A DNA stretch of 64,000 nt from Arenibacter aquaticus (GTDB lineage Bacteria > Bacteroidota > Bacteroidia > Flavobacteriales > Flavobacteriaceae): contig NZ_RQPJ01000002.1 of NCBI RefSeq assembly GCF_003957295.1, positions 941,020 to 1,005,019 of the forward strand, in the 5' to 3' direction. Below are positions 9,527 through 18,400 of the stretch, one piece after another (position 1 is the stretch's first letter; the number at the start of each line of letters is the position of its first letter). Both the position numbers and the translations under genes were made by a program. The notes below the pieces were generated by a model. That model did no database searches and was not told the DNA's origin. It worked only from the letters and a program-made list of their open reading frames with translations.

Positions 9527-11212
9527 ATGAGTGACGCATCAAAATCGCTGAATTTTATAGAGCATATTGTAGAAGAGGATCTAGGTAAGGGCTTTCCAAA
9601 AGAAAAGCTGCGATTTAGGTTTCCGCCAGAACCCAATGGCTATTTACATATTGGTCACGCCAGTTCTATATGTCTAAATTTTGGTTTGGGAATAACCTAT
9701 GAGGCACCGGTGAATCTGCGTTTTGATGATACCAATCCGGCCAAGGAGGAGCAGGAATATGTAGATGCCATAAAAGAGGATGTGAAATGGCTTGGATATG
9801 AGTGGGATACAGAGTGTTTTGCTTCAGATTATTTTCAGCAGTTGTATGATTGGGCAATTAAGCTGATAGAGGAAGGTAAAGCCTATGTGGATAGCCAGTC
9901 TTCAGAGGAAATTGCTTCCCAAAAAGGGACACCAACAGAAGCTGGTACTGCAAGCCCCTTCAGGGAACGGTCCGTGGAAGAGAATCTGCAGTTGTTCCAG
10001 AAGATGAAGAATGGCGAGTTTAAGGAGGGTGAGCATGTCTTAAGGGCCAAAGTAGATATGGCATCGTCCAATATGCTAATGCGCGACCCCATAATGTACC
10101 GTATTTTATACAGGGCCCATCACAGAACAAATACCGATTGGTGTATTTACCCTATGTATGATTGGACGCATGGGGAGAGCGATTATATAGAACAGGTTTC
10201 CCATTCCTTATGTACCTTGGAATTTGCCATGCACAGGGAATTGTATGATTGGTTTCTGGATCAAATTGTGGACAGCGATCGTGTAAGGCCCAAACAAAGG
10301 GAATTTGCCCGTAGAAATTTTAGTCATACTGTGGTGAGCAAACGAAAATTGCTACAATTGGTAGAACAAGGTTTTGTAAAAGGTTGGGACGATCCCAGAA
10401 TGCCTACCATATCTGGCCTGAGACGTAGAGGCTACACACCGGAGTCTATTAGGAATTTTGCAGATACTATTGGTATTGCAAAAAGAGATAATGTGGTGGA
10501 TGTTTCCTTATTGGAATTTCATGTGCGGGAGCACCTTAACAAAATTGCACCGAGGGTTATGGCTGTTCTAAACCCTTTAAAGTTGGTGATTACAAATTAT
10601 CCTGAAGGGGAAGAGGAGTGGTTGGATGCTGAAAATAATCCGGAAGATGAGTCGGCTGGGTTTAGACAACTTCCTTTTTCCAAGGAATTGTATATAGAAC
10701 AGGAAGATTTTAAGGAAGAGGCCAATAGGAAATTCTTTAGGTTAAAGTTGGGCGGTGAGGTAAGACTAAAGAACGGTTATATTATTAAGGCTGAATCGTG
10801 TACAAAAGATACCGATGGGAATATTGTGGAAGTACAATGTACCTATGATCCTAAAAGTAAGAGTGGTAGCGGTACCGAAGAGAGTTTAAGAAAGGTAAAA
10901 GGTACACTGCATTGGGTATCTGCGGGGCATGCGGTAGAGGCCGAGGTAAGGCTGTATGACCGACTCTTTACCGATGAAACACCGGACGCCCATAAAGACA
11001 AGGAATTTTTGGATTTTATTAATCCAGATTCGTTAAAGGTTATTACTGCCAAGGTAGAACCAGGATTGGCCAATGCCAAAGTAGGAGAGCGCTTCCAGTT
11101 TCAGCGAATAGGTTATTTTAATATTGATGAAGATAGTGGCCCGGAAAAATTGGTTTTTAACAGAACTGTTGGCTTAAGGGATACTTGGGCCAAAATTCAG
11201 GAAAAAAAGTAG
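9527..11212 (+). CDS. glnS: Glutaminyl-tRNA synthetase
   Basis: GlnRS charges tRNA-Gln with glutamine using ATP. The class I signatures are clear: FPPEPNGYLHIGHA near residue 32 (the HIGH motif) and VVSKRKL near residue 268 (the KMSKS-type loop). The PPEPNGYLH variant is typical of GlnRS rather than GluRS. The C-terminal half is the anticodon-binding beta-barrel, and the 561-residue length is normal. A -7 box lies just upstream and a strong terminator just downstream, so it is probably monocistronic. A separate gltX lies at 13852-15369, which suggests direct charging of tRNA-Gln. A decayed copy of this gene's 3' tail follows at 11371-11510. Confidence 0.97.
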   Translation: MSDASKSLNFIEHIVEEDLGKGFPKEKLRFRFPPEPNGYLHIGHASSICLNFGLGITYEAPVNLRFDDTNPAKEEQEYVDAIKEDVKWLGYEWDTECFASDYFQQLYDWAIKLIEEGKAYVDSQSSEEIASQKGTPTEAGTASPFRERSVEENLQLFQKMKNGEFKEGEHVLRAKVDMASSNMLMRDPIMYRILYRAHHRTNTDWCIYPMYDWTHGESDYIEQVSHSLCTLEFAMHRELYDWFLDQIVDSDRVRPKQREFARRNFSHTVVSKRKLLQLVEQGFVKGWDDPRMPTISGLRRRGYTPESIRNFADTIGIAKRDNVVDVSLLEFHVREHLNKIAPRVMAVLNPLKLVITNYPEGEEEWLDAENNPEDESAGFRQLPFSKELYIEQEDFKEEANRKFFRLKLGGEVRLKNGYIIKAESCTKDTDGNIVEVQCTYDPKSKSGSGTEESLRKVKGTLHWVSAGHAVEAEVRLYDRLFTDETPDAHKDKEFLDFINPDSLKVITAKVEPGLANAKVGERFQFQRIGYFNIDEDSGPEKLVFNRTVGLRDTWAKIQEKK

Positions 11213-11330
11213 TATTAGATAATTTTATAAAAGAACATATAATTATTGGTATTTTCTATTTATAACAGAGGCCACAGCTTTTATTTGCTGTGGCTTTTTT
11301 TTGGTTTATTATAATTCCTTTCCCTGTGGT
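11194..11330 (+). repeat. Direct repeat, intact copy: glnS tail plus terminator
   Basis: This segment runs from the last codons of glnS (around caGGAAAAAA) through its terminator. It is matched by a degenerate copy about 180 bp downstream. Shared landmarks in the same order are AcAGGAAAAAA, TTGGTATTTTCTATT, AGAGGCCA.AGC, TTATTTGCTG, TTTTTGGTT and ATTCCTTT. Confidence 0.75.
11271..11302 (+). terminator. glnS rho-independent terminator
   Basis: GCCACAGC, an 8-base loop, then GCTGTGGC form a perfect 8-bp stem, followed by eight T residues. Confidence 0.9.
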
Positions 11331-11370
11331 TCATACGTGTTGGAAATGTTCTAATTTCCGGTTTTTTTTT

Positions 11371-11510
11371 AGAAATACAGGAAAAAATATCTATATAAAA
11401 TAAGTTTATTAGAGTGTATATAACAATTGGTATTTTCTATTGTATATAGAGGCCATAGCTGTTATTTGCTGCTGTTTTGTTTTTGGTTAATATGATTCCT
11501 TTACTTTGTG
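11371..11510 (+). repeat. Direct repeat, decayed copy of the glnS tail and terminator
   Basis: This copy of 11194-11330 begins inside the equivalent of the glnS stop region. Its hairpin has decayed: GCCATAGC is now opposite GCTGCTG and the T-run is interrupted. The copy is too diverged to extend any reading frame. It looks like an old tandem duplication. Confidence 0.7.
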
Positions 11511-11732
11511 TTAATTCCTGCCTTATTTGGCCTTATTTAAGGTTTGTATAAAAAACAGGCCAATTATTCGGGTTCGAGTCAAAAGTTTATTGGATAGTGG
11601 CATTTTCAAAGGTACTTACCCGCTAATTTTGGAACATAACCAATTATAGCAGATTAACCCTTGTTTCCATATTGGAAGGCGAGGGGTAGCTTAAGATTTT
11701 GGGATTATAATCCTAAAGTTCTTGTTCTTTTC

Positions 11733-11762
11733 TTGAGGGTGCACCTCGGTACAGTATAATTG
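11733..11762 (+). promoter_or_regulatory. Promoter of the YtxH/holin-like cluster
   Basis: TTG at 11733-11735 and TATAATTG at 11755-11762 are separated by 19 bp. This fits the Bacteroidota -33/-7 arrangement, with one mismatch to TAnnTTTG. The ATG at 11799 is 36 bp downstream. Confidence 0.5.
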
Positions 11763-11798
11763 GGATAAATATAAGTTTAACTTAAAACATATAAAATT

Positions 11799-12128
11799 AT
11801 GACAAACGACAGTGGAAATACTTTATTGGCTCTTTTAGTAGGTGCTGCAATTGGAGCGGGAGTTGGAGTTCTTTATGCTCCGGACAAAGGAGTTAAGACG
11901 AGAAAGAAAATTAAGAAAAAGGCAGTGGAGGCCTCAGATGATATCTCCCATAGAATTACGCAGGCAACCGAAGAACTCACCAAAACGGCAGAGGCCAAAA
12001 AGGTAGATTTTGAACAGAAGTTGGAAGATACCATTTCCAATATGAGTTATAAGGCAGATGATATTATTTCCGCATTGGAAAAGAAACTGGTAGATCTTAA
12101 GAATAAGAATGCCCAACTTCAGAAATAA
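11799..12128 (+). CDS. YtxH domain-containing envelope protein
   Basis: The 109-residue product opens with a Gly/Ala-rich hydrophobic segment (LLALLVGAAIGAGVGVLYAP) followed by DKGVKTRKKIKKKA, the pattern of YtxH proteins. The remainder is charged and predicted coiled coil. YtxH proteins are small general-stress or membrane-associated proteins of unclear molecular role. Two more small genes follow at 11 bp and 3 bp spacing, and a strong terminator ends the group, so it is a three-gene operon. Confidence 0.85.
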   Translation: MTNDSGNTLLALLVGAAIGAGVGVLYAPDKGVKTRKKIKKKAVEASDDISHRITQATEELTKTAEAKKVDFEQKLEDTISNMSYKADDIISALEKKLVDLKNKNAQLQK

Positions 12129-12139
12129 GTAACAATTAG

Positions 12140-12487
12140 ATGGCCTTGGAAGAACTAAAGGAAAATCTTTCTGATATCGATAAGGATATGCGATCCTATT
12201 TAGAAAATACCGAGAAGTATTATAAACTTCACGTATTTAAAATATTGATGCGCAGTATATCTGGTATGGTAAAATTGCTTCTCATAGGAAGTATAGCGCT
12301 TTTGGCTCTATTCATATTGTCCTTTGGGATGGCATATGGTATGGGGCTGTGGTTGGAGAATACATTTCTCGGTTTTGTATCGGTTGGTATAATCTATGTG
12401 CTTTTGGGCTGGTTGTTGTACTTGTTCAGAGATAGATTGGACAGGCCTATTTTGAAGAAGTTTTCAGCATATTATTTTGATGATTAA
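12140..12487 (+). CDS. Holin-like (phage holin superfamily III type) membrane protein
   Basis: The 115-residue protein has an acidic N-terminal helix, two strong transmembrane segments (about residues 45-72 and 78-97) and a basic C-terminal tail. This layout is that of chromosomal holin-X-like proteins commonly found beside YtxH genes in flavobacteria. The name does not imply phage lysis: no phage genes are nearby. Translation is probably coupled to its neighbours. Confidence 0.7.
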   Translation: MALEELKENLSDIDKDMRSYLENTEKYYKLHVFKILMRSISGMVKLLLIGSIALLALFILSFGMAYGMGLWLENTFLGFVSVGIIYVLLGWLLYLFRDRLDRPILKKFSAYYFDD

Positions 12488-12490
12488 ATT

Positions 12491-12706
12491 ATGAAAAAAT
12501 CCGAATTTAGTTCTTTTAATGAAATTGATCAGGAATTGAAGATCTTGCGTTTACAACGACAGGTAGATAGTGAACAACTAAAACTTCACCTTAACGGACT
12601 CAAATCTAGTTTTTATCCTACTAATATTCTGGGAGGTTTTAAAGGGGTAGCCAAGAAGTTGTTGTTGTCCTTTGTGGCCAAAAAAATACTTAATAAATTG
12701 GGTTAA
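12491..12706 (+). CDS. Small conserved flavobacterial protein (DUF6327-like)
   Basis: The 71-residue product is charged, with an N-terminal coiled-coil-like stretch (EIDQELKILRLQRQVDSEQ) and a basic, hydrophobic C-terminal helix (KKLLLSFVAKKILNKLG) that may touch the membrane. It starts 3 bp after the holin-like gene. I think it belongs to the small DUF6327 family but cannot verify that. No function is known to me. Confidence 0.65.
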   Translation: MKKSEFSSFNEIDQELKILRLQRQVDSEQLKLHLNGLKSSFYPTNILGGFKGVAKKLLLSFVAKKILNKLG

Positions 12707-12726
12707 AAGCATTAAAATATAATCTT

Positions 12727-12774
12727 AAAAAAACCTTTTACTACTATGTGGATAGAGTAGTAAAAGGTTTTTTT
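12727..12774. terminator. Bidirectional terminator between convergent genes
   Basis: There is a perfect 19-bp stem. The left arm is A7 followed by CCTTTTACTACT and the right arm is its complement ending in T7, around a 10-base loop. The A-run and T-run on the two arms let it work in both directions. It lies between the end of the small-protein operon (plus) and the end of the SPFH gene (minus). Confidence 0.93.
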
Positions 12775-12801
12775 GGTTCTCCGACCAGTGTGTAAGGGCA
12801 T

Positions 12802-13734
12802 TTAACTGTTATCCTTCTTCTTCGGGGCCTGCTTTTTCATGGACTCCCCAATCATATTACTGGCCGTAAAGGAGGCAACCATATTATTTAGCATATCGCT
12901 TCCGGCCTGGGGAGAATTGGGCAATAGTATGAGATTGGTATTGGTCTCTTCCCCAATAGACTGTAAAGTATCATAATGTTGGGTAACCACTATTAAGGCA
13001 GAAGCTTCTTGGGAATTGATTCCCACCTTATTGAGTACCTCTACGGATTCTTCCAATCCACGGGCTATTTCCCTTCGTTGATCGGCGATTCCCTGACCCT
13101 GTAAACGCTTACTTTCTGCCTCGGCCTTTGCCTTTTCTACAATTAGGATACGGGCGGCATCCCCTTCAAACTGGGCCGCTATTTTTTCCCGTTCCGAAGC
13201 ATTAATGCGGTTCATGGCTTCTTTTACCTGTGCATCTGGATCAATATCGGTCACCAGGGTCTTAATAATATCGTATCCGTAGTCTAACATGGCATCTTGC
13301 AGTTCGGTTTTAACCGCTATCGCAATATCATCCTTTTTTACAAAAACGTCGTCCAATTTCATTTTTGGAACCTCGGCACGCACTACGTCAAATACATAGG
13401 ATGTAATTTGGTCATGTGGATATTCCAATTGGTAAAATGCCTCGTAGACCTTGTTTTTTAGAACAACGTACTGAACAGATATTTTAAGTTTTACAAAAAC
13501 ATCATCCAAGGTCTTGGTCTCAACAATTACGTCCAATTGTTGAATTTTTAATCCCATTCTTGCTACAATGCGGTCTACAAGTGGAATCTTCATCTGGAGA
13601 CCCGAATTGCGAATACTTTGGAATTTTCCGAAGCGTTCAATGATAACTGCGGTTTGTTGCTTTACGGTAAAGAAGGAAGAAAATAGAATAATTAGGCCGA
13701 AAAATAGTATCGGTATTAATAAGAATGAACCCAT
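12802..13734 (-). CDS. SPFH/band 7 (stomatin-like) membrane protein
   Basis: The 310-residue protein has one N-terminal transmembrane helix (about residues 4-23). The SPFH/band 7 domain follows (VIIERFGKFQ, GLQMKIPLVDRI, then SVQYVV), with a long Ala/Glu/Arg-rich coiled coil (about 180-240) and a short charged tail. SPFH proteins assemble into membrane microdomain scaffolds and often modulate proteases or lipid rafts. The exact partner is not indicated, and no NfeD-type protease neighbour is present. It sits alone between a bidirectional terminator and gltX. Confidence 0.9.
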   Translation of the reverse strand: MGSFLLIPILFFGLIILFSSFFTVKQQTAVIIERFGKFQSIRNSGLQMKIPLVDRIVARMGLKIQQLDVIVETKTLDDVFVKLKISVQYVVLKNKVYEAFYQLEYPHDQITSYVFDVVRAEVPKMKLDDVFVKKDDIAIAVKTELQDAMLDYGYDIIKTLVTDIDPDAQVKEAMNRINASEREKIAAQFEGDAARILIVEKAKAEAESKRLQGQGIADQRREIARGLEESVEVLNKVGINSQEASALIVVTQHYDTLQSIGEETNTNLILLPNSPQAGSDMLNNMVASFTASNMIGESMKKQAPKKKDNS

Positions 13735-13851
13735 GATTAGTTGTTTAAAGATTAGTTAATCAATGTACGAAAGACTTATGGGATACGTCTAATTTTTCCC
13801 AATTATGTTACAGTTTCCCCTTTGCATAGGTAACATATAAATAATATTATT

Positions 13852-15369
13852 TTAGCTATTTAATTGCTTTATAGCTGTTTTAATGCGTTCTACCGTGTCT
13901 TGCTTGCCTATAAGGGCCATAATGTCGAATAAATGCGGACCCTTCATATCTCCTACGATTATAAGTCTTAAGGGGGGCATAACCTTGCCGAAGGACAATC
14001 CCTTATCGGTTATCCATTGTTTTACAGTCTTTTCCAAAACTTCTGAAGTGTAGTCTTCCAAACCGTTAACCAGCTTTGCTACCTCTTCCATGATATTGGG
14101 GGTGTCTTCTTTCCATTGTTTTTTAACCGCCTTGGCATTATAAGAGCTTGGGGCCTCAAAAAAATAGTTCCCTAATTCCCATAGATCGTCCAGGAATACG
14201 GCCCGTTCCTTTATCAGGGATATGACCTTTTCGGCATAGGCGACCTCCTTTTTATCTTCTGGTAGCGTTATGTTTTTGGTTTTTAGTGACGCTATAAATT
14301 TATGGGCCAGTTCTGTATTGTCCTTTTCTTGCATATAATGCTGATTGTACCATTTGGTTTTATCAGGATCAAAGCGGGCTCCGGATTTGTTTACCCGTTC
14401 TATGCTAAAGTTTTCTACTAATTCGGAAAGGGAAAATATTTCCTGCTCTGTTCCCGGGTTCCAGCCTAGGAGCGCTAGAAAGTTGGTAACGGCTTCTGGG
14501 AAGTAACCGGCTTCGCGGTATCCTATAGAATCCTTCCAACTTAACGGAAATACGGGAAATCCCATTTTCTCACCATCCCTTTTACTTAGCTTTCCCTTGC
14601 CTACCGGTTTCATTATAAGTGGTAAATGTGCAAATTGGGGAGCTTCCCAACCTAGGGCATCGTATAGTTGTTTGTGTAAGGCTAGGGAAGGTAACCATTC
14701 TTCACCTCTTATTACATGGCTAATTTCCATGAGGTGGTCATCCACAATATTGGCTAAATGGTAGGTTGGCATGCCATCACTTTTAAACAGTACCTTATCG
14801 TCCAAGGTATTGGAATCTATTGTGATGTTTCCCCTGATCAAGTCTTTAAGTGGTATTTGAGTATCCTGTGGGGTTTTAAATCGCACAACATAATCCTCTC
14901 CCGATTGTATTTTTGTCAAGGTTTCCTCCTTGCTGAGGGATAAGGAATTAGCTAGTTTAAGTCGGTTGTGGTAGTTGTAAATAAAGGTTTTTCCTTTGGC
15001 CTCGTGGTCTTTTCTGTGAAAGTCCAATTGCTCGCTGCTATCAAAGGCATAATAGGCATGTCCGCTGTTAATAAGAGCTTCTGCGTATTGTTTATAAAGC
15101 TCTTTTCGTTCACTTTGCCTATATGGGCCGTATTTCTTTTCCTTGCCAGGGCCTTCGTCGTAAGGTATTTGGCACCAGTTAAGGGCGTCTATTATATATT
15201 GTTCGGCACCTTCAACATACCTTTTTTGATCGGTATCTTCTATTCTTAATATGAATTCACCCTGATGTTTTTTGGCGAATAAATAGTTGAATAGGGCAGT
15301 GCGTACACCACCTATATGTAAAGGCCCTGTTGGGCTGGGAGCAAATCTTACTCTTACTTTTCCAGTCAT
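13852..15369 (-). CDS. gltX: Glutamyl-tRNA synthetase
   Basis: GluRS attaches glutamate to tRNA-Glu. The first class I motif appears as FAPSPTGPLHIGGVRTALFN at residues 9-28 and the second as GKLSKRDG near 258. The C-terminal helical anticodon-binding region is present, and the 505-residue length is typical of a bacterial GluRS. Since glnS is also present, this enzyme is likely discriminating, but specificity cannot be proved by reading. It is divergent from the DUF4175 gene and has a good -7 box. Confidence 0.97.
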   Translation of the reverse strand: MTGKVRVRFAPSPTGPLHIGGVRTALFNYLFAKKHQGEFILRIEDTDQKRYVEGAEQYIIDALNWCQIPYDEGPGKEKKYGPYRQSERKELYKQYAEALINSGHAYYAFDSSEQLDFHRKDHEAKGKTFIYNYHNRLKLANSLSLSKEETLTKIQSGEDYVVRFKTPQDTQIPLKDLIRGNITIDSNTLDDKVLFKSDGMPTYHLANIVDDHLMEISHVIRGEEWLPSLALHKQLYDALGWEAPQFAHLPLIMKPVGKGKLSKRDGEKMGFPVFPLSWKDSIGYREAGYFPEAVTNFLALLGWNPGTEQEIFSLSELVENFSIERVNKSGARFDPDKTKWYNQHYMQEKDNTELAHKFIASLKTKNITLPEDKKEVAYAEKVISLIKERAVFLDDLWELGNYFFEAPSSYNAKAVKKQWKEDTPNIMEEVAKLVNGLEDYTSEVLEKTVKQWITDKGLSFGKVMPPLRLIIVGDMKGPHLFDIMALIGKQDTVERIKTAIKQLNS

Positions 15370-15386
15370 TTAAATTAGTTTTTGGG

Positions 15387-15394
15387 CAAAGATA
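15387..15394 (-). promoter_or_regulatory. gltX promoter -7 box
   Basis: On the minus strand this reads TATCTTTG, an exact TAnnTTTG match, 17 bp before the gltX ATG. No good -33 TTG was seen. Confidence 0.6.
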
Positions 15395-15479
15395 CACAAA
15401 GAGTTCTATTTGGATAAGGTACTATTGAGCCATAAAGGCTTAAGGCTTTTTTGTATCTTGGTTATAAATAAACAATGCT

Positions 15480-18400
15480 GTGGATAATTATAATAAGATT
15501 CTTGTTAAGCTTAATGCCTTTATGGCGAAATTTTATACGCATAGGCTAGTAAAGGGAGTTTTACTTTTTCTAGCTTTTGGAGTTCTATTTTTTTTACTGG
15601 TTTTGGGTATAGAATACTTTTTTTGGTTGAATTCCTCAGGTAGATTTATTTTATTCCTGGTTTTTTTGGGGGTTGAATTGTTTTTGGTTTGGAGTTATAT
15701 TGTTGTACCAATAACCTTTTTGTTCAAATGGAAAAGTGGTCTGAGTAATAAAGAAGCCTCCGTACTTATTGGTAAACATTTTCCTGATGTGGATGACAAA
15801 CTGTACAATTTGTTGGATTTGGCTGATAGTGCTGACAAATCAGAACTTCTTTTGGCCAGTATAGAGCAGCGTTCGTTGCAGTTGGCAAATATCCCTTTTG
15901 TGAATGCGATTGACTTTAAAGATAATTTAAAATATGCTAAATATGTTTTAATTCCCTTTCTTATTGTTGCACTGTTATGGGTCTCTGGTGAAATATCTTC
16001 TTTTTTTGGTTCCTATAAACGTGTGGTGAACTATAATATGGCCTATGAACCACCTGCTCCTTTTAGTTTTGAATTGCTAACTTCCAATTTATCGGTCTAT
16101 GATGATGTGTCTTATACGCTTCAAGTGAGGACAAGTGGAAGGCTTAGGCCAGATGATGTCTTTATTGTCGTCAACAATAAAAAGTTCCTTATGGAGTACA
16201 AGGAGGGGTATTATGAATATGTTTTTAAACCACCCCATAATCATGGATCTTTTTATTTCATTGGGAATGATGTTAGGTCCAAGAATTATGTCTTAAATGT
16301 AATAGATACTCCTGTTTTACTTGATTTTGAGATGGAATTGGATTATCCGGAGTATACAAATTTACCCAAGGAGGTAATTAAAGGAACTGGTAATGCTACC
16401 GTACCGGAAGGCACCCAAGTTAACTGGAATATCAAAACACGGTATACGGATAGGGTGAATTTGCACCTGGGTGATAGTGTGGTTCAATTAAAGCGGGGGG
16501 AGAATGTTTTTAGTTTTTCAAAATCCGTTTTAAGTGATACGGATTATGAAGTTTCTACGTCTAATGAGGCTGTTAATAATTATGAAATATTGGAATATAG
16601 ACTTAAGGTAATTAAGGATGCATTTCCAACAATAAGGGTAGAGGAAGTGTTGGATTCTTTGAATCCGAACCTTACTTATTATGTTGGTGAAGTATCTGAC
16701 GACTATGGATTGTCTGCCATTAGCCTTGTTGTTTACTCTGAAGAAGATATGGAGGATAGGCAGGTATTGGAACTTTTAAAAGGAAAAGGTAATCTAGAGA
16801 CATTTTATTATACGTTTCCTTCAGGTTTAAATTTGAATTCAGGTACTAACTATGAATATTACTTTGAGGTGGCCGACAATGATGGTATTAATGGTGGAAA
16901 GTTTAGTAAAAGTCAGGTATTTAGCACGCGTTTGTTAAACTCCCAGGAGTTGAACAATAAAAGGTTGGATGCTCAAAAGGCTGTTTTGGGTAATATGGCC
17001 AAGGGATTGAAAGAGTCTAAGGAACAACAGAATAGGCTCAGGGAATTGACCAAGGAACAAAAAGAGTCTAGTGGTCTAAATTTTAGTCAGCAAAATAAGA
17101 TAAGGGAATTCTTAAGGAAGCAAGGTCAACAGGAAGAGTTGATGAAAAATTTTCGTTCACAACTTAAATCGAGTTTGGAAAAGGGCGAAGAGGATGAGAA
17201 ATTGAATAGGCTTTTACAAGAACGACTTGAGCGGCAGGAATTGGAAGCTAAGAAAAACGAACAATTGCTTAAGGAATTAAATGAATTGGCAAAAAAGTTG
17301 GACAAGGAGGAATTGGCTAGGCGATTGGATGAATTGGGTAAAAGAAGTAAGAATTCCGATCGTAATTTGGAACAGTTGTTAGAGCTGACCAAAAGGTATT
17401 ATGTGCAACAAAAAGCCAAGGAATTGGCGACTAAGTTGGAAAATATGGCGGGAGAACAGTTGTCCTTGATTTCAGAGGAATTTGAAAGGAAACGGGATAG
17501 TTTAAGGCAGGAGCAGAAGAAATTGAGTATAAAATATGACGATGTCGCCAAGGAGTTAAAAGAATGGAGAAAGGATAACAATAGCTTAAATAAACCAATT
17601 GGTATAAACGTTGATTCAAAAAAACTGGAAGATACTAAATCCGTATTGGAGGAGATTAATGAAGAATTGAGTAAGAAGAATGCCTCGGATAAAGGCGGTG
17701 AGCCGGCCAAAACATTAAACTCCAAACAACGGTTTGCTTCTAAAAAGTTGAAGGAAATGGCCGAAGGTTTAAAGGAATCGGCTTCGGGAGGAGGAGGTAA
17801 TACCCAGGCTGAGGATGCGGAAATGTTGAGACAATTGTTGGATAACCTTATCACTTTTTCTTTTAAGCAGGAGATTTTGTATGATGCACTTGGACGTAGG
17901 GAGGATTTGGGAGTAGTACAGTCCGATGGTATTAAAAAACAACAAGAGTTATTGGAACTTTTTGGACATGTAGATGATAGTCTTTTCGCACTTTCCTTAA
18001 GGCAGGCTGAATTGTCCGAGTTTGTTAATGAACAAATTACTGAGGTATATTACAATATGGAAAAGGTTTTGGATAATTTGGCTGAAAATGAATTGTACCA
18101 AGCAGGTTCCTATCAGAAGTATGTTTTAACGGCTGCCAATAGTTTGGCTGACTTCTTGGCGGAGGTTTTGGACAATATGCAACAGGATATGAGTGCAGGT
18201 TCCGGTAAGGGGAAGGGTGAGGGTTTTCAATTGCCTGATATTATTGCCGGTCAGCAAGAGCTGAAAAATAAGATGGGTAAGATGGGGAGTAAGGGGAGTG
18301 ATGCTAATAAGGGCGAGCATGGTAATGAGGGACAGCAGGGTGAAAAAGGTAAGGAAGGTGATAGTGGCCAAGATGGTAAGAGTGGTAAAGATGGAGAAGG

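Larger units (their letters stand above)
11213..11798. other. 586-bp intergenic region after glnS
   Basis: It holds the glnS terminator, a decayed duplicate of the glnS 3' end and terminator, and at the right a promoter for the YtxH gene. The stretch 11511-11732 shows no gene or RNA that I recognise. A short GGGTTCGAGTC at about 11570 looks like a tRNA T-arm, but no stem or cloverleaf surrounds it. Confidence 0.65.

Noticed and set aside
11565..11582. tRNA T-arm-like GGGTTCGAGTC
   Set aside because: No complementary stem on the other side and no cloverleaf; treated as chance.
12140..12487. Prophage remnant suggested by the holin-like gene
   Set aside because: No other phage gene, attachment site or integrase nearby; chromosomal holin-like genes beside YtxH are ordinary.
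15479..15487. Perfect DnaA-box sequence (TTATCCACA on the minus strand) at the DUF4175 start
   Set aside because: Single copy over a start codon; no cluster of boxes or AT-rich unwinding element was found, so no origin is called.
17126..17854. Minus-strand Ser/Asn/Leu-rich frames under the DUF4175 coiled coil
   Set aside because: Reverse-complement shadow of Glu/Lys/Leu codons.
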